Source of the DNA: Clostridia bacterium
GTDB lineage: Bacteria; Bacillota_A; Clostridia; Christensenellales; Aristaeellaceae
Assembly (NCBI GenBank): GCA_017464225.1
Contig: JAFUDW010000069.1
Location: 1 to 15,962, forward strand
Length of the DNA stretch: 15,962 nt
Reading direction: 5' to 3'
Shown: positions 8,691 through 14,647 of the stretch, piece after piece
Layout: each line of letters starts with the position of its first letter
How positions within the stretch are numbered: the stretch's first letter is position 1
The notes under the pieces: model-generated
What the model was told of the DNA's origin: nothing
The model's database searches: none
The model's input: the letters and a program-made list of their open reading frames with translations, nothing else
Program-made: the position numbers and the translations under genes

Positions 8691-8725
8691 GGGATATCTA
8701 TTATCCTTTCTTGATGATCCGGGAT

Positions 8726-9160
8726 TCAGAATTGCTCCCCATCCTCCCTGGCGAGCTCCATCACGTCCTCCAGCGGCAGCCATCGGCCGTCCAGGCGCAG
8801 CCGGCCGTCCTCAAGATTCATCTTTTCCGCCGTGCCGACCCGGGATACATACTGTCCCAAAGGGGGCGATGACTGCACGCCGTCCTGCCGGGGCACAAAA
8901 CACAGCAGCCGCACCCGGGGGCGCTCGCCGCCGCGCAGCTTTTCATGGAGCCGCAGCAGCGCATCGTCCAGCCGGTCGCGCTGCTCGTCCCCCAGCTCCA
9001 TCCGCGGCTCGTAGATGATCTGCTTATCGCTGATGGCCTCGTCATAGCCCTTGAGCGCCGCGAAAGGCATAAACTGTTTGGCGCGGTCGGCCCGGGGCAT
9101 GGGCGGGTGCCTTTTGCTCACATGATGGGGAAGCAGGATCATATCGTCATACCTGCCCAT
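8726..9160 (-). CDS. YolD-like family protein
   Basis: A 144-residue protein. The start is ATG 9160, chosen because AGGAGG (9167-9172) lies 6 nt upstream; a longer in-frame ATG at 9184 would overlap the polymerase gene and lacks such a site. The N-terminus carries the YolD signature: YDDMILLPHHVSKRHP, then RAKQFMPFAALKGYDEAI at about residues 4-43. A short charged helix (EQRDRLDDALLRLHEKL) and a small beta-rich C-terminus follow. YolD-like proteins are commonly encoded beside UvrX/YqjW-type Y-family polymerases in Firmicutes and have been compared to UmuD; their biochemical role is not well settled. Here the gene starts one base after the polymerase stop codon, so translation is probably coupled and the gene shares the LexA-controlled promoter. 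I infer a role as partner or modulator of the polymerase in damage tolerance. Confidence 0.88.
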   Translation of the reverse strand: MGRYDDMILLPHHVSKRHPPMPRADRAKQFMPFAALKGYDEAISDKQIIYEPRMELGDEQRDRLDDALLRLHEKLRGGERPRVRLLCFVPRQDGVQSSPPLGQYVSRVGTAEKMNLEDGRLRLDGRWLPLEDVMELAREDGEQF

Positions 9161-9161
9161 A

Positions 9162-10598
9162 TCATTCCTCCTCGCCCGCGGCATGGCCGCCCACCTGGCT
9201 GTTGCGTTCCCGGGCGGTGGCGCCTTCCTCGTAGCTGATGCCCTTCAAAATGGCGTTTTTGCCGAATTTTCCCTTGATTTCCAGCATGGCGCGCTGAATG
9301 CGCTCCTCCTTTTCCCGGTCGGCCCGCTCGCGCTCCAGCAGGCCCGGATCGGTGAACAGATCCATCTGCCGGGCCTCTGCCATTTGAGCCTGCCGCCGGG
9401 GCTCCACATGATTCAGCACCACATAAAACCGCCGCACATACATAGCGGGCGCCACCACGGCGTCATAGATGCGCAGGGCCGCCTCCACGATTTTTTTGTT
9501 GGAGCTGGTGCGCAGCGGCGCGCCGCCCGCGTCAGTAAGGCGCAGCGTGGCATGGGCAGGCTTGGGCACCCGGCGGCCGTACCAATCGCTTTCGGTTTCG
9601 CCATGAAAATCGTTCTGCATCCGATCAAAGCCCACGCTGAGCGTTACGCTGTCGGTCACCAGATCCTTGGCAAACAGGTCCAGCGCCAGCTGATCGGCCA
9701 TCTCGTGCACGATCAGCCGTCCCTTTTCAAAGCTATAGGGGCCGGGCAGCACCTGGCCCACCGACATGGAATTGCTCTCCGGCCTGAAAGCCTTGATATC
9801 GGCCATGGTGCAGCTTTCCCAGCCCCAGGCGTGGTCGATGAGCAGCTCGGCGTCGATGCCAAACTCCCGGTACAGCGATTCCTCGTCCGTCAGGCTTTTG
9901 CGGGCCACGTCGCCCATGGTCAGACAGCCGTGCTTCTCCAGGCGGCGGCTGATGCCCCGCCCCACCCGCCAGAAATCGGTGATGGGCGTATGCTCCCATA
10001 GCAGGCGGCGGTACTGCCGCTCGTCCAGGATGGCGATACGCTCGCCCCAATCGCCCGGCTGCACGTGCTTGGCCACCACGTCCAGCGCCACCTTGGCCAG
10101 GTACAGGTTGGTGCCGATGCCCGCCGTGGCCGTAATGCCGCTCTCGCGCAGGATATCCCGCAGGATATCCCGCACCAGATCAAAGGGCAGCTTATGGTAC
10201 AGGGGTAGATAGCGGGTTATATCGATGAACACCTCGTCAATGCTGTATACGTGGATATCCTCGGGCGCTGCGTATTTCAGATATACCTTTTCATACACCC
10301 GGGTGCTGTAGGACATATATAATTTCATCCGGGGCGGCGCCACGATATACTGGATCTCCTCGCCGGTGGCAGCCTTGATCTCCCGGACTTTTTCCTGCAC
10401 CTCAAACAGGCGGCATCGGCCCGGCAGGCCGTACTTTTTCAGGCTGGGCGATACCGCCAGGCAGATGGTTTTTTCCGTGCGGGAGGCGTCCGCCACCACC
10501 AGGTTCGTGCTCAGCGGGTCCAGCCCGCGCTCCACGCACTCCACCGAGGCGTAGAACGATTTGAAATCGATGGCCGCGTACAGCCTGGGCTCCGCCAT
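9162..10598 (-). CDS. Y-family translesion DNA polymerase (UmuC/UvrX-like)
   Basis: A 478-residue protein. The start is ATG 10598, preceded by GGGAGGGAG (10603-10611) and lying 16 nt after the predicted transcription start; longer in-frame starts fall upstream of the promoter. Motifs are intact: AAIDFKSFYASVE with catalytic Asp11 and Tyr16 at the steric-gate position, and YSIDEVFIDI with Asp121 and Glu122. A helix-hairpin-helix-like part follows (TDFWRVGRGISRRLEKHG), then the little-finger region. QMDLF at residues 411-415 fits the beta-clamp binding motif. A charged tail of about 60 residues lies beyond it. Such enzymes copy past DNA lesions with low fidelity and without proofreading. The pairing with a YolD-like gene favours the UvrX/YqjW branch over housekeeping DinB. 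The LexA box indicates SOS induction. Function within the Y family is confident; the exact subfamily is inferred. Confidence 0.93.
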   Translation of the reverse strand: MAEPRLYAAIDFKSFYASVECVERGLDPLSTNLVVADASRTEKTICLAVSPSLKKYGLPGRCRLFEVQEKVREIKAATGEEIQYIVAPPRMKLYMSYSTRVYEKVYLKYAAPEDIHVYSIDEVFIDITRYLPLYHKLPFDLVRDILRDILRESGITATAGIGTNLYLAKVALDVVAKHVQPGDWGERIAILDERQYRRLLWEHTPITDFWRVGRGISRRLEKHGCLTMGDVARKSLTDEESLYREFGIDAELLIDHAWGWESCTMADIKAFRPESNSMSVGQVLPGPYSFEKGRLIVHEMADQLALDLFAKDLVTDSVTLSVGFDRMQNDFHGETESDWYGRRVPKPAHATLRLTDAGGAPLRTSSNKKIVEAALRIYDAVVAPAMYVRRFYVVLNHVEPRRQAQMAEARQMDLFTDPGLLERERADREKEERIQRAMLEIKGKFGKNAILKGISYEEGATARERNSQVGGHAAGEEE

Positions 10599-10620
10599 GG
10601 CGCTCCCTCCCTTCCGATCC

Positions 10621-10649
10621 ATTATAACACCGAACATATGTTCTTGCAA
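10621..10649 (-). promoter_or_regulatory. Promoter of the polymerase-YolD SOS unit
   Basis: On the minus strand, TTGCAA (10644-10649), a 17-bp spacer and a perfect TATAAT (10621-10626) form a sigma-A-type promoter. Predicted transcription begins near 10614, 16 nt before the ATG at 10598. The LexA box occupies the spacer, so repressor and RNA polymerase would exclude each other. Confidence 0.8.
10631..10644. promoter_or_regulatory. LexA (DinR) SOS box
   Basis: CGAACATATGTTCT matches the Firmicute LexA consensus CGAACRNRYGTTYC at every position but the last. The inner AGAACATATGTTC-type dyad is palindromic. It lies between the -10 and -35 of the polymerase promoter, touching the -35 by one base. 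It is about 20 bp upstream of the divergent Nudix promoter's -35, so an effect on that gene is possible but less direct. Confidence 0.88.
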
Positions 10650-10663
10650 GATGCGGTTTCCCA

Positions 10664-10692
10664 TTGTTTTTTGCCGCCTTCGGCATTATAAT
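10664..10692 (+). promoter_or_regulatory. Promoter of the Nudix-PrsW operon
   Basis: TTGTTT (10664-10669), a 17-bp spacer and a perfect TATAAT (10687-10692) precede the Nudix ATG at 10728, giving a leader of about 29 nt. The spacer contains a small GCCG/CGGC dyad (10673-10684) that could be an operator half-site or chance. The -35 is weak (three of six). Confidence 0.6.
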
Positions 10693-10727
10693 ATGCATGA
10701 AAAGAAACGCATTGCAGGAGAGAAACG

Positions 10728-11231
10728 ATGGAGCTTTGGGACGCGTGCGACATAAACGGGCGCCGGTTAGGGTATGATCTGGTACGGGGCGAGCCCGTTC
10801 CCCAGGGCGTTTATCACGCTGTGGCCGAGGTGGCCGTGCGCCATGCCGACGGCAGCGTGCTGCTGACCCAAAGGGACTTTAGCAAGCCCACGTATCCCGG
10901 CTGCTGGGAATTGGGCGCGGGCGGCAGCATTCTCAAGGGAGAGGCTTGGCTGGACGGCGCAAAGCGCGAGCTGTTTGAGGAGACCGGCCTGCGGGCCGAA
11001 AGACTGACGCCGCTGTTTGTGACCTCAGGCGAATGGAGCCGCTGCATTTACGCCGCGTATCTGTTTGAATACGACGGCCCCAAGGACGCCATCGTATTGC
11101 AGGAGGGCGAAACCATCGGCTATCGCTGGCTGACGCCCGCAGAGCTGCGGGATTTTGCCCAAAGGCCGGAGTTTGTAAGCAGCCACCGGGTGCGCTGGCA
11201 TGCCTTCATCCAGGAAGCGGAAGGAAAATAA
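10728..11231 (+). CDS. Nudix hydrolase
   Basis: A 167-residue protein with AGGAG (10716-10720) 7 nt before the ATG. The complete Nudix box GX5EX7REUXEEXGU is present at residues 66-88: Gly66, Glu72, then RELFEETGL at 80-88. It should bind metal and cleave a nucleoside-diphosphate-linked substrate, releasing phosphate or a nucleotide. The N-terminus (ELWDACDINGRRLG, then VPQGVYHAV) resembles the isopentenyl-diphosphate isomerase-like/YfcD group of Nudix proteins, whose physiological substrates are mostly unknown. The substrate cannot be deduced here. The protein is cytosolic, with no signal or membrane segment. It is the first gene of an operon with the PrsW-like protease 6 nt downstream and is divergent from the SOS unit. 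A house-cleaning role against damaged nucleotides would fit that neighbour but is only a guess. Confidence 0.92.
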   Translation: MELWDACDINGRRLGYDLVRGEPVPQGVYHAVAEVAVRHADGSVLLTQRDFSKPTYPGCWELGAGGSILKGEAWLDGAKRELFEETGLRAERLTPLFVTSGEWSRCIYAAYLFEYDGPKDAIVLQEGETIGYRWLTPAELRDFAQRPEFVSSHRVRWHAFIQEAEGK

Positions 11232-11237
11232 AGCGAG

Positions 11238-11945
11238 ATGTTTTACTATTATAACCCCGTGCTCATTGCGGCGGCGGTGATCCCGGCCATCGTGCTCATG
11301 ATATACGTATACCGGGAAGACCGGCTGGAAAAGGAGCCATGGCCGCTGCTGCTTTCGCTGCTCATTCAGGGCGTGGTATCCACGTCGCTGGCGGTATTTG
11401 CCGAGCGGCTGGGCACGCGCCTGCTGGGAGGCTTATTCTCCTACAACACCTGGGCGTACCAGATCATTTTCAACTTCATCGTGGTGGGGCTCAGCGAGGA
11501 GGGCTTCAAATACCTGCTGCTCAAACGCCGTACCTGGCTTTCCCCCGCCTTCAACTGCCAGTTTGACGGCGTGGTATACGCCGTGTTCGTTTCCCTGGGC
11601 TTCGCGCTGTGGGAAAACATTGATTATGTGATCATGTACGGCTTTTCCGCCGCCATGATCCGCGCCGTCACCGCCGTGCCCGGGCACGCCTGCTTCGGCG
11701 TATTCATGGGCGCATGGTACGGCCTGGCGCGGCGGTATGAAAATTACGGCCTGCAGGAAAGAAGCCGGCTTTGCCGCGCGCTGGCCGTCGTTTGCCCGGT
11801 GCTGCTGCACGGGCTTTACGATCTGATCGCCACGGTGGAGCGCAGCGCTTTTTCTCCGGTTTTCATCGGCTTTATCCTGCTCATGTTCCTGGCGGCCTTC
11901 CTGACCATTCGGCGGCTATCCAGGCAGGACAGATACATCGGGTAA
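11238..11945 (+). CDS. PrsW-family glutamic-type intramembrane protease
   Basis: A 235-residue polytopic membrane protein with about seven hydrophobic segments. It carries the PrsW motifs in order: EEGFK at residues 87-91 (the EExxK active-site motif), DGVVYAVF from Asp110, LGFALWEN ending at Glu126-Asn127, VPGHACFG around His150, and HGLYD from His191. PrsW in Bacillus subtilis cuts the anti-sigma factor RsiW; other family members include peptide-processing enzymes. All expected catalytic-region motifs are intact, so activity is likely, but the substrate here is unknown and no sigma/anti-sigma pair is in the window. The start lies 6 nt after the Nudix stop codon and has only a weak ribosome binding site (GCGAG), which suggests translational coupling. 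After the stop, 118 nt separate it from the next gene. Confidence 0.88.
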   Translation: MFYYYNPVLIAAAVIPAIVLMIYVYREDRLEKEPWPLLLSLLIQGVVSTSLAVFAERLGTRLLGGLFSYNTWAYQIIFNFIVVGLSEEGFKYLLLKRRTWLSPAFNCQFDGVVYAVFVSLGFALWENIDYVIMYGFSAAMIRAVTAVPGHACFGVFMGAWYGLARRYENYGLQERSRLCRALAVVCPVLLHGLYDLIATVERSAFSPVFIGFILLMFLAAFLTIRRLSRQDRYIG

Positions 11946-12063
11946 AAAACGAGGACGGCCTTTTACGGTCCCAAACAGGCTGTCTCAAACACACTCCCTC
12001 CACGTATTTTGCGGCTTTCTTTTCAGAACGGAAGCGCGTATCCCCCTGCCAAAGGAGCGTACA

Positions 12064-12624
12064 ATGACAGACAAAAGAACCTCGTCCCGCCGTCAAAGCG
12101 TCCGTATAGCCTACTGCGGCATGGCAGCCGCGCTGTCGGTGGCGCTGATGCTGCTGGGCGGCGTGATCCCGGCGGCCACCTATGCGGTGCCCATGCTGTG
12201 CGGGCTGCTGCTCTTGCCGGTGCTGCTGGAGTTTGACGCCAAAGCGGCCTGGACCACCTATATTGCCGCGTCGCTGATCGTGCTGATGCTGGGGTTTGAT
12301 AAGGAAGCGGCTTTCTTTTATATCTTTCTGGGCTATTATCCCATTGTCAAATGGAAGCTGGACCGCATCGCCTCCAGGCTCTGCCGCACGCTGGCAAAGG
12401 CCGGGCTGTTCCTAGCCGCGCTGGCGGCCATGTACGGCCTGCTGGCGCTGCTGTTCCCCCTGGCGGCCTTCATGCGGGAGTTTGAGGAAATGGGGCTGCT
12501 CTCCGCGGTGTTTTTCGTGGCACTGTACGTTTTCTGCATGCTGCTATACGACCGGCTGCTGCTGCCCATGGCCATGATCTATATGAACCGCGTCCGGCCC
12601 CGTCTGAAATTCCTGAACCGCTGA
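12064..12624 (+). CDS. Uncharacterised membrane protein with GYYPIVK signature
   Basis: A 186-residue protein with AAAGGAG (12051-12057) 6 nt before the ATG. A basic N-terminus (TDKRTSSRRQSVR) is followed by about five hydrophobic segments, near residues 17-38, 42-58, 61-80, 110-133 and 142-165. The motif GYYPIVK lies between the third and fourth. The overall look (RxAYxGMxAAL opening, compact helix bundle of under 200 residues) resembles substrate-binding S components of ECF vitamin transporters, and I recall similar small Clostridia membrane proteins of unknown function with a conserved GYYPI. No ECF ATPase or T component is nearby, so transport is speculative. It is followed 20 nt later by another membrane-protein gene with a strong ribosome binding site, probably co-transcribed. 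Confidence 0.82.
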   Translation: MTDKRTSSRRQSVRIAYCGMAAALSVALMLLGGVIPAATYAVPMLCGLLLLPVLLEFDAKAAWTTYIAASLIVLMLGFDKEAAFFYIFLGYYPIVKWKLDRIASRLCRTLAKAGLFLAALAAMYGLLALLFPLAAFMREFEEMGLLSAVFFVALYVFCMLLYDRLLLPMAMIYMNRVRPRLKFLNR

Positions 12625-12644
12625 CAGCAAAGGAGGATTCCGCC

Positions 12645-13439
12645 ATGGCAAAACGTTTCGAGCCCTATGCCAATAAATCCACGCTGGCAGTTTATTTGCT
12701 TTTGCGGCTTCTGGTGATCCTTACCGGCGTGCGCGCTGTGTTTCGCGGGGATTATGAATCGCTGTTTTTGTGCGTGCTTACATTAGTGCTGCTCCTGCTG
12801 CCCAGCATTGTGGCCAGGCGGCTGCACATTGTGCTGCCCAACACCCTGGAGATCATCATCCTGCTGTTTATTTTTGCGGCTGAGATCCTGGGCGAGGTCA
12901 ACAGCTTTTATGTGAACGTGCCCCATTGGGACACCATGCTACATACCTTCAACGGCTTTGGCTGCGCCGCCATCGGTTTTTCGCTGGTGGATATGCTCAA
13001 TCGCAGCGAGCGCTTTTCCTTTAAGCTGTCTCCCCTGTACCTGGCCATTGCCGCCTTCTGCTTCAGCATGACGGTGGGCGTATGCTGGGAGTTTCTGGAA
13101 TACAGCGCCGACCGCTTTCTGCATCTGGACATGCAGAAGGATACCGTAGTCAGTGGTTTTTCCTCGGTGACGCTGGATGAAACCAAAAGCAATGCCGCCA
13201 TCCGCATGGAGGATATCGCCGGCGTGATCGTTGTGCATGGCGACGGCGCCCGGGAGACGCTGCCGGTGCCCGGCTATCTGGATATCGGGCTTCATGACAC
13301 CATGAAGGACCTGCTGGTCAACCTTATCGGCGCCATAGTATTTTCGGTGATCGGCTATTTCTATGTAAAGCATAAAGGAAGGGATCGCTTTGCCTCACGA
13401 TTTATCCCTCAGGTAGAGCGTGATCCCCGGAGCGAGTGA
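12645..13439 (+). CDS. YjdF/DUF2238-like polytopic membrane protein
   Basis: A 264-residue protein with a near-perfect AAAGGAGG (12629-12636) 8 nt before the ATG. It has about six membrane segments. Recognisable family pieces are HWDTMLHTFNGF (about residues 88-99), CWEFLEYSADRF (about 147-158), LDMQKDT and GLHDTMKDLLVNLIGA (about 213-228). The acidic and His residues lie next to membrane segments and look functionally important. Between CWEFLEY and GLHDTM sits a soluble beta-rich insert of about 50 residues (DIAGVIVVHGDGARE). The family is widespread in bacteria but its function is not established. The protein ends in a basic, cytosolic tail. The AraC-type regulator gene begins 21 nt later, so the two are probably in one transcript with the preceding membrane-protein gene. 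Confidence 0.85.
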   Translation: MAKRFEPYANKSTLAVYLLLRLLVILTGVRAVFRGDYESLFLCVLTLVLLLLPSIVARRLHIVLPNTLEIIILLFIFAAEILGEVNSFYVNVPHWDTMLHTFNGFGCAAIGFSLVDMLNRSERFSFKLSPLYLAIAAFCFSMTVGVCWEFLEYSADRFLHLDMQKDTVVSGFSSVTLDETKSNAAIRMEDIAGVIVVHGDGARETLPVPGYLDIGLHDTMKDLLVNLIGAIVFSVIGYFYVKHKGRDRFASRFIPQVERDPRSE

Positions 13440-13460
13440 GCATTGGCGGGAGGACCTTCT

Positions 13461-14345
13461 ATGGAAAAGCATTTTGCCAGCCTGCGGCAGCTGGATCACC
13501 ACGGTCTGGAATCCATCCGCATCTATCCCAACCGCGAACCCGACGACTATCCGGCCCACTGGCACATGAAATACGAGATCATCCTGCCTGCCGAGGAGAG
13601 CTACGCTGCCGACGTGGACAGCCGCCGCTACGAGGTGCTTCCCGGCCAGGTGCTGATCATCCCCTCGGGCGTGGTGCATGAGATTTTCGCTCCGGAAAAC
13701 GGCCTGCGCTATATCATCATGGTGGATCACGAGGTGATCAACGCCACCGAGGGCCTGGGCGGCATGCAGCATCTGTTTTACCCCTGCGCGCATCTGCGGC
13801 CCGGGCTGGATATTTCCGAAAGCGCGGTGGAATATCTGCGGCAGGCCATCCGCGAGCATGAAAACCCCGGCCCGCTGGCCCAGGCCGCCGTCACGGCCTG
13901 GGTACGGCTGTTCCTGATCCAGGCAAGCCGTGCGCTGTTCCATTCCAGCGCTGAAAATCAGGGCGAGCACCGTCACCAGATGAGCGGGAACTTTCTGGAT
14001 ATCTACGCCTATATCACCGAACATTGCAGCGAAAAGCTGACGCTGGAGAGCGTGGCGGCCTATTCGGGCTACAGCAAATACCACTTTTCCCGGATCTTCA
14101 AGGAATATACCGGCATGAGCTTTTACGATTTCTACCTGCGCCAGCGGCTGATCCTCTGCCGTCAGCTGCTCAGCGAAATGACCTTGCCCATCACCGAGGT
14201 GGCCAGCCGGTCGGGCTTCGGCTCCCTGGCCACATTCAACCGCGTTTTCAAGCAGTACGAAGGCGTTACCCCCACCCAGTACAGGCAGCTATGGCAGCAG
14301 CGGCGGACGCGCGTTCCCCACGAGGAACCGATCGCAGAAAGATAA
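13461..14345 (+). CDS. AraC-family transcriptional regulator with N-terminal cupin sensor domain
   Basis: A 294-residue protein. ATG 13461 is chosen because GGGAGG (13448-13453) lies 7 nt upstream; an upstream in-frame TTG at 13443 has no such site. The N-terminal half is a cupin-type sensor (AHWHMKYEIILP, then VLPGQVLIIPSGVVHEI) that probably binds a small ligand, typically a sugar. The C-terminal 105 residues (about 180-285) contain two helix-turn-helix units: LTLESVAAYSGYSKYHFSR, and PITEVASRSGFG followed by NRVFKQYEGVTPTQYR, the usual AraC signature ending. Members of this group usually activate adjacent carbohydrate genes. An LplB-type permease operon begins about 300 bp downstream behind paired direct repeats, the likely target. 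It probably shares a transcript with the two membrane-protein genes upstream, though their functional link is unknown. Confidence 0.93.
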   Translation: MEKHFASLRQLDHHGLESIRIYPNREPDDYPAHWHMKYEIILPAEESYAADVDSRRYEVLPGQVLIIPSGVVHEIFAPENGLRYIIMVDHEVINATEGLGGMQHLFYPCAHLRPGLDISESAVEYLRQAIREHENPGPLAQAAVTAWVRLFLIQASRALFHSSAENQGEHRHQMSGNFLDIYAYITEHCSEKLTLESVAAYSGYSKYHFSRIFKEYTGMSFYDFYLRQRLILCRQLLSEMTLPITEVASRSGFGSLATFNRVFKQYEGVTPTQYRQLWQQRRTRVPHEEPIAER

Positions 14346-14397
14346 CAGTCAGAAATTGACGGAAAATGCTCCAAAAAAAGCGAAGAAACTGTCTTTG

Positions 14398-14420
14398 ATC
14401 CCCAGAAATCGGGGGATTTT
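14398..14420 (+). terminator. Weak intrinsic terminator after the AraC-type gene
   Basis: ATCCCC (14398-14403) pairs with GGGGAT (14412-14417) around an 8-nt loop and is followed by only four T residues. It lies about 50 nt after the stop codon. The short T tract makes it partial at best, so some read-through into the ABC operon is possible. Confidence 0.55.
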
Positions 14421-14470
14421 CGCAACAATATCCACAAATGCATCCGAAAACCTCAATCATAAAATAGCAA

Positions 14471-14502
14471 TTTTTGATTAGTCTTTGCTCTTTTTTGATT
14501 AG
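14471..14502 (+). promoter_or_regulatory. Paired direct repeats, probable AraC-family operator
   Basis: The 11-bp sequence TTTTTGATTAG occurs at 14471-14481 and again at 14492-14502, exactly 21 bp apart, two helical turns on the same DNA face. AraC-family proteins typically bind tandem half-sites with this spacing. The downstream copy ends about 18 bp before a -10-like TATAGA, so it sits over the -35 position, the classical activating placement. The regulator is presumed to be the AraC-type protein encoded just upstream. Confidence 0.6.
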
Positions 14503-14520
14503 CGTCAATGGAATAGTTCT

Positions 14521-14539
14521 TATAGAATATACATAGAAT
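14521..14539 (+). promoter_or_regulatory. -10 region of the ABC-transporter promoter, with a short direct repeat
   Basis: TATAGAAT at 14521-14528 includes TAGAAT (14523-14528), and a second TAGAAT lies at 14534-14539; each matches TATAAT at five of six positions. The seven-base ATAGAAT (14522-14528 and 14533-14539) is repeated 11 bp apart. No recognisable -35 stands 16-18 bp upstream, which suits an activator-dependent promoter. The leader to the TTG start would be about 105 nt. Confidence 0.45.
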
Positions 14540-14647
14540 CGATTGTTTTTCTGTGCAAGTTTATTGTGTACTCTTTTTTCGTGTTCCCATGATCAGCGCG
14601 CCCGTGTTTCGGGCTTCGCAATATTTTATTTTATGGAGGGATCTGCT

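Larger units (their letters stand above)
8281..8725. other. 445-bp AT-rich intergenic region
   Basis: This gap separates the YolD-like gene (stop at 8726) from the giant surface-protein gene. It holds, in minus-strand order, a possible terminator for the SOS unit (8641-8690), the giant gene's promoter (8413-8441) and its foldable leader (8281-8406). On the plus strand there is a terminator-like hairpin at 8560-8585 and a lone TATAAT at 8590-8595 without a convincing -35. The region is much more AT-rich than the flanking genes. I see no supported coding sequence here. Confidence 0.8.
14346..14647 (+). other. 302-bp regulatory intergenic region between regulator and ABC operon
   Basis: This AT-rich stretch holds a weak terminator after the AraC gene (14398-14420), two direct repeats 21 bp apart (14471-14502) and a -10-like region with a second short repeat (14521-14539). 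It also contains a leader hairpin (14596-14619) and the ribosome binding site of the permease (14635-14640). No coding sequence is supported. Confidence 0.8.

Noticed and set aside
9183..10001. Plus-strand open frame of 272 codons
   Set aside because: It is antisense to the polymerase gene, which has all catalytic motifs. The product shows no domain pattern.
10599..10664. Longer N-terminus for the Y-family polymerase
   Set aside because: The extra codons include the LexA box and both promoter elements. The ATG at 10598 has an excellent ribosome binding site and begins right at the conserved polymerase sequence.
11946..11984. GACGGCC/GGCTGTC hairpin after the PrsW-like gene as its terminator
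   Set aside because: On the plus strand no T tract follows the stem. The T-run exists only in the minus-strand reading, where no gene ends. It could be a leader structure of the next gene but there is no further support.
14348..14360. GTCA/TGAC small inverted repeat just after the AraC stop
   Set aside because: The stem is only 4 bp with no T tract. It is likely chance.
14543..14647. Longer N-terminus for the LplB-type permease
   Set aside because: It would place the ribosome binding site inside the coding region. The extra residues do not resemble the family, and the TTG at 14648 has proper spacing.
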